64,000 nucleotides of DNA from Oceanicaulis sp052055585 (GTDB taxonomy: Bacteria > Pseudomonadota > Alphaproteobacteria > Caulobacterales > Maricaulaceae). Each line of letters begins with the position of its first letter. Within the stretch, counting starts at the first letter, position 1. The stretch covers positions 1,674,001-1,738,000 of the forward strand of contig NZ_CP170485.1 in the NCBI RefSeq assembly GCF_052055585.1. Reading direction: 5' to 3'. Shown piece after piece: positions 23,379 to 32,111 of this stretch. Position numbers and translations under genes: made by a program. The notes under the pieces were generated by a model. The model was not told the origin of the DNA and made no database searches. It saw nothing but the letters and a program-made list of their open reading frames with translations.

Positions 23379-24986
23379 CTACATCCGGAAGACGCCGAAC
23401 TTGGTGTCCTCAATGGGGGCGTTCAGCGCGGCGGAGAGTGCGAGGCTCACCGCGCGGCGGGTGTCTTCGGGCGCGATCACGCCGTCATCCCAGATGCGGG
23501 CGGTGGAGTAATAGGGCGAGCCCTCTTCCTCGTACTTCTCGCGGATCGGCGCCTTGAAGCTTTCCTCATCCTCGGCGCTCCAGCTCTCGCCGCGCAGCTC
23601 CATGCCGTCGCGCTTGACGGTGGCGAGCACGCTGGCGGCCTGTTCGCCGCCCATCACCGAGATGCGGGCGTTCGGCCACATGAACAGGAAGCGCGGGCCG
23701 AAGGCGCGGCCGCACATGCCGTAATTGCCCGCGCCGTAAGAGCCGCCGATCACCACGGTAATCTTGGGTACTTTCGCGGTGGAGACCGCGGTCACGAGCT
23801 TGGCGCCGTCCTTGGCGATGCCGCCCGCCTCGTATTTCGAACCCACCATGAAGCCGGTGATGTTCTGCAGGAACAGAAGCGGGATCTTGCGCTGGCAGCA
23901 CAGCTCTATGAAGTGCGCGCCTTTGAGCGCGCTTTCAGAGAACAGCACGCCATTATTGGCGATGATGCCCACCGGCATGCCGTGCAGGCGTGCGAAGCCG
24001 GTCACCAGCGTCTCGCCATAGAGCTTCTTGAATTCATCAAATTCTGAGCCGTCCACCAGACGCGCAATCACTTCGCGCACGTCAAAGGGCTGACGCGTAT
24101 CGGCGGGGATGACGCCGCCCAGCTCCTTGGGATCGAGGCGCGGTTCGCGCGGTTCTTCGAGGAAAACCTGCTTGGGTTTGACGGTGTTAAGACCGGCCAC
24201 GATACGGCGCGCAATCTGCAGCGCATGGTCATCATCCGCCGCGTAATGGTCCACCACGCCGGATTCGCGGGCGTGAACGTCGGCGCCGCCCAGATCCTCA
24301 GCCGAGATTACTTCGCCCGTCGCCGCCTTCACCAGCGGCGGGCCGCCCAGGAAGATGGTGCCCTGCTTGCGCACGATCACCGTCTCGTCCGACATGGCGG
24401 GCACATAGGCGCCGCCGGCGGTGCAGCTGCCCATGACAACGGCGATCTGCGGGATGCCTTCAGAAGACAGATTGGCCTGATTGAAGAAGATGCGTCCGAA
24501 ATGCTCCTTGTCCGGAAACACCTCGGCCTGGTGGGGCAGGTTCGCGCCGCCCGAATCCACCAGATAGATGCAGGGCAAGCGGTTCTCGCGCGCCACGTCC
24601 TGCGCCCGAAGGTGCTTTTTCACCGTCATCGGATAATAGGTGCCGCCCTTCACCGTGGCGTCATTGCAGACGATCACGCATTCGCGGCCTGACACCCGGC
24701 CAATGCCGGTGATCATGCCCGCGCCATGCACATCACCCTCATACATGCCGTTCGCGGCCAGCGCGCTCAGCTCCAGAAAGGGCGAGCCCGGATCGAGCAG
24801 GCGCTGCACCCGGTCACGGGACAGGAGCTTGCCGCGCTTGAGGTGTTTTTCACGCGCGCGCTCATTGCCGCCCTTGGCCGCTTCCGCGGTCTTCTCACGC
24901 AGCTCGGCGACCAGCCGGGCCATAGCTTCGGCATTGGCCTTGAAGCTGTCAGAAGACACATCGAGCTGGGTGTGAAGTTCGGTCAT
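23379..24986 (-). CDS. liuB: methylcrotonyl-CoA carboxylase carboxyltransferase beta subunit
   Basis: A 535-residue carboxyltransferase, the partner of LiuD. The start MTELHTQLDV at 24986 gives normal family length; the open frame to 25121 is upstream leader. Family markers include RDRVQRLLDPGSPFLELS, YLVDSGGANLPHQ, GSCTAGGAYVPAMSDE and the acyl-CoA site FLQNITGFMVG plus GSYGAGNYGMCGRAF. The SGGANLPHQ text separates MccB from PccB (which has SGGARIQEG). It transfers CO2 from carboxybiotin to 3-methylcrotonyl-CoA. It is divergent from a crotonase gene across 133 bases, where the promoters for both should lie. Confidence 0.95.
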   Translation of the reverse strand: MTELHTQLDVSSDSFKANAEAMARLVAELREKTAEAAKGGNERAREKHLKRGKLLSRDRVQRLLDPGSPFLELSALAANGMYEGDVHGAGMITGIGRVSGRECVIVCNDATVKGGTYYPMTVKKHLRAQDVARENRLPCIYLVDSGGANLPHQAEVFPDKEHFGRIFFNQANLSSEGIPQIAVVMGSCTAGGAYVPAMSDETVIVRKQGTIFLGGPPLVKAATGEVISAEDLGGADVHARESGVVDHYAADDDHALQIARRIVAGLNTVKPKQVFLEEPREPRLDPKELGGVIPADTRQPFDVREVIARLVDGSEFDEFKKLYGETLVTGFARLHGMPVGIIANNGVLFSESALKGAHFIELCCQRKIPLLFLQNITGFMVGSKYEAGGIAKDGAKLVTAVSTAKVPKITVVIGGSYGAGNYGMCGRAFGPRFLFMWPNARISVMGGEQAASVLATVKRDGMELRGESWSAEDEESFKAPIREKYEEEGSPYYSTARIWDDGVIAPEDTRRAVSLALSAALNAPIEDTKFGVFRM

Positions 24987-25119
24987 GGCGCGAATTTCCG
25001 TCTGGTGGATCAAGACTGACGCGCTGCTTAGCCTGTTCAGGCAATACCGCGCAATGGCTGCGGCGCCCCTTGCCGATTGTCCGGACGCATCAGAAGGTGT
25101 GCGCAACGGAGGAGACGAC

Positions 25120-25959
25120 ATGACTGACTATACCAGCTTCAAGGTCACCCAGGATGGCCCGATCGCCCGGATCACCCTGAACCGGCCTGACAAGCGCAAC
25201 ACCATGACCCCCGCCTTCTGGGCAGAGCTTCCTGCAGCGGTGAACGCCCTTTCGGATGCAGGCGAAACGCGGGTGCTGATTCTGGACGCGGAAGGCCCGG
25301 TCTTCACCGCCGGCATGGATATCTCGGTCTTCACCGACCCCAATGCGCTGAAAACCGACAGCGCCTCAATGCGCGAAGCCTTCATGACGGCTGCGACCGC
25401 GCTGCAGGACAGCTTTACGGCATTCGAGAAAGCCCGCTTCCCGGTCATCGCTGCGATGCAGGGCCCGTGCGTCGGCGGCGGCGTGGACATGATATGCGCC
25501 GCGGACATGCGTTATGGAACCAAAGACGCCTGGCTGCGCATTGAAGAGACCAATATCGGCATGTTCGCCGATGTGGGCACGCTGCAACGCCTGCCCAAGC
25601 TGATCCCCGAAGGCGTCGCGCGCGAGCTGGCCTATACCGGTGAAACGCTGAGCGCCGAGCGCGCCGAAACCCTCGGGCTCTATAACGCTGTCCTTGATGA
25701 CGCCGAGGCTTTGAAAGCCCATGTGGACAAGGTCGCCCAGTCGATCGCCAGCAAGGCGCCCCTGACCCTTTCAGGCATCAAGCGCTCTTTCCTCTATGCC
25801 CGCGATCACACGGTGGCCGACAGCCTGGAACACGCCATGACGCTGCAAGCCTCGCTGTGGAGCCCTGAAGACATCATGGAGGCGATCACCGCGCGCGGCG
25901 AGAAGCGCGAAGGCGACTTCAAGCCGCTGACCCCGGTCAAACGGATGGGCCAATCATGA
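25120..25959 (+). CDS. enoyl-CoA hydratase/isomerase family (crotonase)
   Basis: A 279-residue crotonase. The ATG at 25120 follows ACGGAGGAG at the right distance; an upstream frame from 24985 has no support. Oxyanion-hole segments are FTAGMDISVF and GPCVGGGVDMICAADM; the later ETNIGMFADVGTLQRLPKLI resembles the delta(3,5)-delta(2,4)-dienoyl-CoA isomerase (ECH1) subgroup, in which an aspartate (here in FADVG) replaces or adds to the usual acid. It may therefore isomerise dienoyl-CoA intermediates, but a simple hydratase role is possible. It is the first gene of a three-gene operon with ATGA overlaps. Confidence 0.85.
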   Translation: MTDYTSFKVTQDGPIARITLNRPDKRNTMTPAFWAELPAAVNALSDAGETRVLILDAEGPVFTAGMDISVFTDPNALKTDSASMREAFMTAATALQDSFTAFEKARFPVIAAMQGPCVGGGVDMICAADMRYGTKDAWLRIEETNIGMFADVGTLQRLPKLIPEGVARELAYTGETLSAERAETLGLYNAVLDDAEALKAHVDKVAQSIASKAPLTLSGIKRSFLYARDHTVADSLEHAMTLQASLWSPEDIMEAITARGEKREGDFKPLTPVKRMGQS

Positions 25960-26315
25960 TAGAAGGCCAGTGCGCATGTGGCGCGCTGGCCTGGCGCGCA
26001 CCGGAACCGGCCTGGCTGCATACCTGCACATGCTCGTATTGCCGTCGATCCGGCGCGCTTTGGGGCGAGGTTCCACCCGCTCAGACCGAGCTGTTCATCA
26101 TGACGCCGCCGCTGCGCTATGTTCGCGGTGACGCCTGCCTCGCCTTCAACTTTTGTCGGACGTGCGGAAATCTGGGCTGGTGGAGCAGTCTTGAGCCGAA
26201 TCCGGATAGGATGAAGCTCAATTTCCGCCTCGCCGACCCGGCCTTGATTGCGAATCTGCGCATGCGCATCTTCGACGGGGCGGACACCTGGCGCTATCTG
26301 GACCCTGACCCATGA
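25956..26315 (+). CDS. GFA-family (CENP-V fold) zinc protein
   Basis: A 119-residue protein of the glutathione-dependent formaldehyde-activating (GFA) family, a small zinc-binding fold. Zinc ligands are C6 and C8 (CAC), C24, C26 and C29 (CTCSYC) and a C-x2-C pair (FCRTCG). Its start overlaps the crotonase stop (ATGA) and its stop overlaps the patatin start (ATGA). Despite the family name, activity on S-hydroxymethylglutathione is not assured. Confidence 0.85.
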   Translation: MIEGQCACGALAWRAPEPAWLHTCTCSYCRRSGALWGEVPPAQTELFIMTPPLRYVRGDACLAFNFCRTCGNLGWWSSLEPNPDRMKLNFRLADPALIANLRMRIFDGADTWRYLDPDP

Positions 26316-28036
26316 ATCTGGGACTGAGCATTCTGCCGTTTTTCAACCGGGTCGAAAAAGCCGCGCTCAAGGCGGTCGAGGCCGAGGTGGAATGGTTCTG
26401 CCTGCCAGCAGGCCAGACCCTGTTTGAAGAAGGCGAGATCGCCGATTCTTTCTATCTGGTGCGCTCGGGCGCCCTTGCTGCGTTCAGGACTGGCGCAGAC
26501 GCCCGCCCCGAACTTGTCGGGCATATCCGGGCAGGCGAACCCATCGGGGAGATGGCGCTGGTGGAGGATCGCCCCCATTCGGCCAGCGTCTACGCCCTGC
26601 GCGATTCCGAGCTGGTCAAACTGCCCAAGGCCGCTTTTGACACACTGACCAACAAGCACGCCTCGCTCATGCGCGAGCTCAGCAAGATGATGTTGTCGCG
26701 CATCCGGGCGGGCGAATCCTATCGCCGGTCCGAGCCGCGCGTCTTTGCGCTGATCTCCACCTCACCCACCATCGATCTTGAGTATCGCAGCCAGCTGCTG
26801 CGTGACGCGCTCAAGGAGATGGGCGTGTCCTCCATCGCCTGCGGGGAGGAATGCTCAGACTGGCCCGGCCCGCGCCTCGACCGTCTGGAATCCCAACACG
26901 ACATCGTCATCCTGCAGGCCCGGCTGGGCGATTCCACCTGGGCCCGTCGCGCCATGGCGCGGGCGGACCGGATCTGGATGATGGCGCGCGCAGACGCCCG
27001 CCCCTCCATCCCCCTGATGCCGGAAGACCCCTCGCCCGCCGCCCGGCTCAAGCTGATCGACATGGTGATGGTCCATAATGAAGGCGTCCGCAAAGCGGCC
27101 AACCCGTCTGAATGGATCGCTGCGGCGGATGCGGCGCGCTGCTTTCACTGGCGCCAGCACAATCATGACGATGTGCGCCACATGGCGCGCACCATGGCCG
27201 GCAAGTCGGTAGGGTTGGTCCTGTCGGGCGGCGGCTCACGCGCCTATGCCCATGTGGGGGCGATCCGCGCGTTCCGGGAATCGGGCGTCGAGTTTGATTT
27301 TTACGGCGGTGCATCCATGGGCGGGATCATCGCCGCCGGCGCCGCGATGGGCTGGGAAATCGGAGAGCTTGAAGACCGGATGCGCCGCGCCTTCGTGGAC
27401 TCAAACCCTTTAAGCGACTGGATCATGCCGGTGGTCAGCCTGACGCGCGGCAAACGGGTGGACCGGCGCCTGAAAGAGCATTTCGGCGATGTCGACATAT
27501 CCGAACTGCCCCGCCCGTTCTTCTGCGTCTCATCCAGCCTGACGACCGGCGCGACGCGCATCCACCGCACCGGCGAGCTGTCACGCGCCCTGCGCGCCTC
27601 CATCGCCATTCCCGGCCTTCTGCCGCCGATTGTGGATGGCGATGACGTGCTGGTGGACGGCGCGGTGTTCAACAATTTCCCTATCCAGGAACTCAAGGCC
27701 TATCACCGCGGCGTGAATGTGGGCTGCGACGTGACCCGCAACAACGCCATCAATCCCGACGATTTCCGCAATGTACCCAGCTTCACCAGCTGGGTGGCCC
27801 GTCATGGCCTGTCAGACCCGCCGCCCATCGCTTCGCTGCTGATGCGCGCGGCGACGGCGGGCACGCTGGAACAGCACGCGCTGACCCGACGGGCTGCGGA
27901 TGTTCTCGTCCTGCCCGATCTCGAGCTCGACATGCGCGAATGGAAGCGCTTCGACGAGGCGGTCGAGGCCGGATATGAAAGCGCCAAACGCCTGATGGAA
28001 GAGATGCCGAACGTGCTGGCGCAGAGGTTTGGCTAG
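26312..28036 (+). CDS. patatin-like phospholipase with N-terminal cyclic-nucleotide-binding domain
   Basis: A 574-residue NTE/RssA-type serine lipase. Residues about 1-135 form a cNMP-binding-like beta-barrel (LFEEGEIADSFYLVRSGAL and the phosphate-cassette-like GEPIGEMALVEDRPHSASV). The patatin domain has GGGSRAYAHVGAI (306 onward), the nucleophile elbow G333-A-S335-M-G and the catalytic Asp in D449-G. Between them (150-300) is a linker with no known domain. This resembles eukaryotic neuropathy target esterase organisation in miniature. No signal peptide; it is likely a cytoplasmic or membrane-associated lysophospholipase. Last gene of the crotonase operon. Confidence 0.9.
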   Translation: MNLGLSILPFFNRVEKAALKAVEAEVEWFCLPAGQTLFEEGEIADSFYLVRSGALAAFRTGADARPELVGHIRAGEPIGEMALVEDRPHSASVYALRDSELVKLPKAAFDTLTNKHASLMRELSKMMLSRIRAGESYRRSEPRVFALISTSPTIDLEYRSQLLRDALKEMGVSSIACGEECSDWPGPRLDRLESQHDIVILQARLGDSTWARRAMARADRIWMMARADARPSIPLMPEDPSPAARLKLIDMVMVHNEGVRKAANPSEWIAAADAARCFHWRQHNHDDVRHMARTMAGKSVGLVLSGGGSRAYAHVGAIRAFRESGVEFDFYGGASMGGIIAAGAAMGWEIGELEDRMRRAFVDSNPLSDWIMPVVSLTRGKRVDRRLKEHFGDVDISELPRPFFCVSSSLTTGATRIHRTGELSRALRASIAIPGLLPPIVDGDDVLVDGAVFNNFPIQELKAYHRGVNVGCDVTRNNAINPDDFRNVPSFTSWVARHGLSDPPPIASLLMRAATAGTLEQHALTRRAADVLVLPDLELDMREWKRFDEAVEAGYESAKRLMEEMPNVLAQRFG

Positions 28037-28125
28037 CACCGCTGACTGCAATCGCGTGCAACGCCCGGCCTTTCAATCGCGTTCCTGTACCTTACGTCCT
28101 AACAGCACGCATGAAGGAGCGCGAT

Positions 28126-28953
28126 ATGACCGAGCGAACCCAAGCCAATGGCGCTGACATTCCCAAGCTGGGTTTTGGCACCTGGCAACTGGAAGGCGAG
28201 GATGCGACGCGCGGCGTCATGACCGCGCTGAAGACCGGCTATCGCCATATCGACACGGCGCAAATCTACGGCAATGAAGCCGAAGTCGGCCAGGGCTGGA
28301 CCCAAGCCGGCGTCAGGCGTGAGGACTTTTTCCTGACCACCAAGGTCTGGCGCGACAAATTCCGCGACGGCGATTTGCAGGCCTCGGTGAAGGAGAGCCT
28401 CGACAAGCTCAAGACCGACTATGTGGACCTTCTCCTGCTGCACTGGCCTGTGCCGGAGGTTCCACTGGATGAAACCATGAAGGCGCTGAACGCGGTAAAG
28501 GACGCCGGCATGGTCAAACATATCGGCGTGTCCAACTTCACCGTGGACCTGCTGGATGAAGCGCGCGCTAACTCATCCGCGCCGCTGGTCGCCAATCAGG
28601 TGGAGTACCACCCCTTTCTCGACCAGAACGCCGTGCTGACGGCCTGTCGCGCTGCGGGCATGGCGATGACCGCCTATTCCCCCATCGCTCAGGGCAAGGT
28701 GTTTAAGGACGAGGTCATCACCGACATCGCCAGAAAGCACGGCGTCTCACCCGCCCAGATCGCACTGCGCTGGCTGATCGATCAGGACAGCGTGGTCGCC
28801 ATCCCTCGCAGTTCCAGCGACACGCACATCCAGTCCAATTTCGAGATCGCGGACATCGCGCTCAGCGAAGAGGATACGGGACGCATCAACGCCCTGCGCA
28901 GCCCTCAAGGCCGCCTGATCAATCCGGGTTGGTCGCCAGACTGGGACAAGTAA
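28126..28953 (+). CDS. aldo/keto reductase
   Basis: A 275-residue NADPH-dependent aldo/keto reductase of the DkgA/B type. The barrel markers are GTWQLEGED, GYRHIDTAQIYGNEAEVG (catalytic Asp and Tyr), LLLLHWP (catalytic His), KHIGVSNF and AIPRSSSDTHIQSNFEI for NADPH. The Lys in TTKVWRD completes the tetrad. The ATG at 28126 is chosen because AAGGAG lies eight bases upstream; an ATG at 28111 overlaps that site. Probably reduces small aldehydes or diketo acids. Followed by a strong bidirectional terminator. Confidence 0.92.
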   Translation: MTERTQANGADIPKLGFGTWQLEGEDATRGVMTALKTGYRHIDTAQIYGNEAEVGQGWTQAGVRREDFFLTTKVWRDKFRDGDLQASVKESLDKLKTDYVDLLLLHWPVPEVPLDETMKALNAVKDAGMVKHIGVSNFTVDLLDEARANSSAPLVANQVEYHPFLDQNAVLTACRAAGMAMTAYSPIAQGKVFKDEVITDIARKHGVSPAQIALRWLIDQDSVVAIPRSSSDTHIQSNFEIADIALSEEDTGRINALRSPQGRLINPGWSPDWDK

Positions 28954-28963
28954 GCCCGAAGAC

Positions 28964-28992
28964 AAAACCCCGCGCCATCGGCGCGGGGTTTT
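28964..28992. terminator. bidirectional rho-independent terminator
   Basis: A perfect 13-bp stem (AAAACCCCGCGCC and GGCGCGGGGTTTT) with a three-base loop, followed on the plus strand by GTTTT. It serves the aldo/keto reductase gene and the convergent DUF1311 gene. Confidence 0.92.
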
Positions 28993-28995
28993 GTT

Positions 28996-29469
28996 TTACA
29001 TTTCAATCTCTTCAAGCTGCGATTCAAGGTCAATCGCACGCCTGGCGGTGAAGTCATTAAAGCAGCTATCCGCCACCACGCCCATCATCGTACCGCCTTC
29101 ATAGGCCAGGCTCTGCTGGGAGCACTCGGTCTCCCGGTAGGTCAGCCAGGCGCGCTGCGCATCCAGCAAACGCTCACGGCGCAGGGTCTGCTCGCGATTG
29201 AGCAGGCGGGTGCGCAAAGCGGAATAAGCCGCATTCAGCCGGTCATCCCACAATGCGGTTTCCCGCTGCATGCACGATCGCATCCCGTAGGTCGTGTATC
29301 CGTCAGGCTCCTCCTGACAGGCATCCGACACGACGCCAATGCACGCTTCGGAAATCTCCGCCTGCGCCAGACACGCGTCGAGTTGCCCTCGCCCCGGCAG
29401 ATCCGTCTGATCTGTGCCTTGAGCATTCAGGGCCAGTGTCATGGCCAGAACCAAGCCTTCAGCCAGCAT
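28996..29469 (-). CDS. DUF1311/LprI-type secreted protein, copy 1
   Basis: A 157-residue protein with an N-terminal hydrophobic segment (MLAEGLVLAMTLALNA) and a DUF1311-type domain: the terminal part reads RERLLDAQRAWLTYRETEC, then GGTMMGVVADSCFNDFTARRAIDLE. Cysteines at CLAQ, CIGV, CQEE, CMQR, TEC and SCF suggest three disulphides in the periplasm. LprI proteins of this family can inhibit lysozyme, but many members have no tested role. It lies 25 bases downstream of a same-length paralogue. Confidence 0.82.
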   Translation of the reverse strand: MLAEGLVLAMTLALNAQGTDQTDLPGRGQLDACLAQAEISEACIGVVSDACQEEPDGYTTYGMRSCMQRETALWDDRLNAAYSALRTRLLNREQTLRRERLLDAQRAWLTYRETECSQQSLAYEGGTMMGVVADSCFNDFTARRAIDLESQLEEIEM

Positions 29470-29493
29470 GGCCTCTCCCCTTTTTCATCAAAC

Positions 29494-29967
29494 CTAGCGG
29501 GACATCCCGTCGCGCTGGCGTTCGAGCGCAATCGCCCGGAACGCGGTCAGCTCATTGGTGCAGCCTGAACGAATGACGCCCATCATCGACCCGCCCTCAA
29601 AGGTCAGGGCGCGCTGTTCGCACTCCATGGCGCGGTACTCGGTCCAGAGCGTCTGGGCGCTTTGCAGCGCGTCATGGCGCGCCTGCTGATTGCGGTCCTG
29701 CGTCATGAACAGAAGATCGGCATAGGCCTGTTCCATACGCCCGTTCCAGATCTCGTATTCGCGACGCCCGCATTCCATGATGCCATGGGTGCTATACCCG
29801 CCCGGCTCTTCATAGCAGGCCGTCTCGACCACGCCGACACAGCTCTGCGGCGTTTCAGCCTCATGCAGGCAGGTTTCGATGCGCGAGAAGTCGATTTGCG
29901 ACGGGGTACGGTCCCGGACAGGCTCACCTTCGGTCAGCACCATCGCGATCAGTATTGCACTCAGCAT
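29494..29967 (-). CDS. DUF1311/LprI-type secreted protein, copy 2
   Basis: A 157-residue tandem paralogue of the gene at 28996-29469, sharing the CxGVV, EEPxGY, the AQxxWxxYRxxEC core and GG(T/S)MMGV(V/I)xxxC segments in the same order and spacing. Signal-like start MLSAILIAMVL. The six cysteines are conserved. The two copies have diverged substantially, so the duplication is old. Same strand and close spacing suggest one transcript. Confidence 0.82.
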   Translation of the reverse strand: MLSAILIAMVLTEGEPVRDRTPSQIDFSRIETCLHEAETPQSCVGVVETACYEEPGGYSTHGIMECGRREYEIWNGRMEQAYADLLFMTQDRNQQARHDALQSAQTLWTEYRAMECEQRALTFEGGSMMGVIRSGCTNELTAFRAIALERQRDGMSR

Positions 29968-30021
29968 GAGCGTCCCCTCAGCACCTTGAACAAACAGGCT
30001 GAGGGGAAACTAAGGCGATTT

Positions 30022-30768
30022 TCAGCCCTCTGGCGACCAGAAAGGATGGGCGAGCTTTTGCTGACTCATCGTCGCGTCATCCTGATTGCCATAGGCCGGA
30101 AAGCCGCCCGCATCCTTCAGCAAACGCGCCATGTGCATCAAATTCCAGCTCAGAATGGTCGCGTTTCGCTGGGTGAAGGCGTTCCCGCGACCCGCTGCGT
30201 CGCCATTCTCACCTTCATCGCCATAGCTCAGACCCGGCCCGATCTCGCCGATCCAACCCGCATCCGCCTGGGGCGGAATGGTGTAGCCGATATGAGAGAG
30301 CGCATATTGCAAGGTCATGGCGGTGTGCTTGACCCCGTCCTCATTGCCGGTGATCACGCAGCCGCCCGTCTTGCCGTAATAGACAAACTGGCCGTTCTCC
30401 TGACGCTGTCCGGACTGGGCGTAGAGCCGTTCGATCAGAACGCGCGCTACTGAGCTTTCCTCGCCCAGCCAGAGCGGCGTGCCGATCACCAGAATGTCCG
30501 CCGCCTTCACTTTCTCCCAGATGTTGGGCCAGTCATCGCGATCCCAGCCCTGTTCGGTCATATCCGGCTGGACGCCGAACGCGATCTGGTGATCGACCAG
30601 GCGCACACTCTCAACGCTGACGCCCTGGGCTTTCATGATGGCGCGGCACACATCCATCAGGTCGTCGGTGTGGGAGGGTTCGGGCGAGCGCTTGAGCGTG
30701 CAGTTGATGAACAGCGCTTTGAGGTCGTCATAGCGGGCGGGCGGGGAGCCTGGAGTGTCGGTCATCAA
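30022..30768 (-). CDS. NADPH-dependent FMN reductase/flavodoxin-family protein
   Basis: A 248-residue flavodoxin-fold protein: LFINCTLKRSPEPSHTDDLM is the FMN phosphate loop, DILVIGTPLWLGEESSVARVLIERL the substrate-facing segment and GGCVITGNEDGVKH the isoalloxazine loop. It resembles the WrbA/NADPH-FMN reductase superfamily, though it is longer than most members because of a 60-residue C-terminal extension (NLMHMARLLKDAGG). The ATG at 30768 is the first of two tandem Met codons. Physiological acceptor unknown. Confidence 0.82.
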   Translation of the reverse strand: MMTDTPGSPPARYDDLKALFINCTLKRSPEPSHTDDLMDVCRAIMKAQGVSVESVRLVDHQIAFGVQPDMTEQGWDRDDWPNIWEKVKAADILVIGTPLWLGEESSVARVLIERLYAQSGQRQENGQFVYYGKTGGCVITGNEDGVKHTAMTLQYALSHIGYTIPPQADAGWIGEIGPGLSYGDEGENGDAAGRGNAFTQRNATILSWNLMHMARLLKDAGGFPAYGNQDDATMSQQKLAHPFWSPEG

Positions 30769-30786
30769 GCGCCTTTCAATGCAGAT

Positions 30787-30814
30787 AAAAAAAGCCCGCG
30801 CCGAAGCGCGGGCT
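30787..30814 (-). terminator. rho-independent terminator of liuA
   Basis: On the minus strand AGCCCGCGC and GCGCGGGCT form a perfect nine-bp stem with a four-base loop (TTCG), then TTTTTT. It lies about 55 bases past the liuA stop. Confidence 0.92.
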
Positions 30815-30868
30815 CAAAAGATTACGGGGAGCGTCGTGTTCTTCGACAGGAGAACAACGCCTCAGCCC

Positions 30869-32041
30869 TTATTTCGTTGCGTTGAACAGCTCGCGGCCGA
30901 TCAGCATGCGGCGCACCTCGCTGGTGCCGGCGCCAATCTCGTAGAGCTTGGCGTCACGCAGCAGGCGGCCCGTCGGGTATTCGTTGATATAGCCATTGCC
31001 GCCCAGGATCTGGATGGCGTCGAGCGCGCACTGGGTGGCGGCCTCGGCGGCGAACAGGATCACGCCCGCCGCATCCTGACGGGTGGTCTTGCCCGCATCA
31101 CAGGCCTGCGCCACCGCGTACACATAGGCGCGCGAGGCGTTCATGCGGGTGTACATGTCGGCGATCTTGCCCTGGATCAGCTGGAACTCGCCGATCGGCT
31201 GGCCGAACTGCTTGCGCTCATGCACGTAGGGCATGACCACATCCATGCAGGCCTGCATGATGCCGACCGGGCCCGCAGAGAGCACGGAGCGCTCGTAATC
31301 GAGACCGCTCATCAGCACGCGGACGCCGCCGCCCACTTTGCCCAGCACGTTCTCTTCCGGCACTTCGCAGTCCTGGAAGACCAGCTCGCCGGTTTCAGAG
31401 CCGCGCATGCCCAGCTTGTCGAGCTTCTGGGCGATGGAGAAGCCCTTCATCCCCTTCTCGATCAGGAAGGCGGTGATGCCCTTGGAGCCCGCTTCGGGAT
31501 CGGTCTTGGCGTAAACCACCAGCGTGTCCGCGCTCGGACCATTGGTGATCCACATCTTGTTGCCGTTCAGGACGTAGTGATCGCCCTTTTTCACCGCTTT
31601 CAGACGCATGGAGACGACGTCTGAGCCTGCGCCGGGTTCGGACATGGCCAGCGCGCCCACATGCTCGCCGGAGATCAGCTTGGGCAGGTATTTCTGCTTT
31701 TGCTCTTCAGAGCCGTTGAGGCGGATCTGGTTGACGCACAGATTGGAGTGCGCGCCATAGCTGAGGCCGACCGAGGCGCTGGCGCGGGAGATCTCTTCCA
31801 TGGCGAGGCAGTGTTCCACATAGCCAAGGCCGGAACCGCCATACTCTTCCTCGACGGTCAGGCCCAGAAGGCCCAGCTCGCCCATTTTCTTCCACAGGTC
31901 TGCGGGGAACTCGTCCTTCGCGTCGATCTCGGCGGCGCGCGGAGCGATATGATCGGACGCGAACGACTGCACGGTATCGCGCAGCATGTCCGCGGTGTCG
32001 CCGAGCGGGAACTCGAGCGAAGGGTACTGGTTCGAAATCAT
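30869..32041 (-). CDS. liuA: isovaleryl-CoA dehydrogenase
   Basis: A 390-residue FAD-dependent acyl-CoA dehydrogenase that oxidises isovaleryl-CoA to 3-methylcrotonyl-CoA, passing electrons to ETF. The catalytic Glu is E250 in LDYERSVLSAGPVGIMQ, the position used by isovaleryl-CoA dehydrogenases instead of the C-terminal Glu of most family members, and the C-terminal YEIGAGTSEVRR is also typical. Flavin-binding LAMSEPGAGSD (131-141) and WITNG are present. ATG at 32041 gives normal length; the longer frame to 32260 is discarded. It has its own terminator, separated from liuB by other genes. Confidence 0.95.
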   Translation of the reverse strand: MISNQYPSLEFPLGDTADMLRDTVQSFASDHIAPRAAEIDAKDEFPADLWKKMGELGLLGLTVEEEYGGSGLGYVEHCLAMEEISRASASVGLSYGAHSNLCVNQIRLNGSEEQKQKYLPKLISGEHVGALAMSEPGAGSDVVSMRLKAVKKGDHYVLNGNKMWITNGPSADTLVVYAKTDPEAGSKGITAFLIEKGMKGFSIAQKLDKLGMRGSETGELVFQDCEVPEENVLGKVGGGVRVLMSGLDYERSVLSAGPVGIMQACMDVVMPYVHERKQFGQPIGEFQLIQGKIADMYTRMNASRAYVYAVAQACDAGKTTRQDAAGVILFAAEAATQCALDAIQILGGNGYINEYPTGRLLRDAKLYEIGAGTSEVRRMLIGRELFNATK

Positions 32042-32111
32042 AGACGGCGAGATACCACGCGCGTCCGGCGCGTCAAGTTCGCACAAATCTCGCCGAAAAC
32101 GCCCCTCGCCC

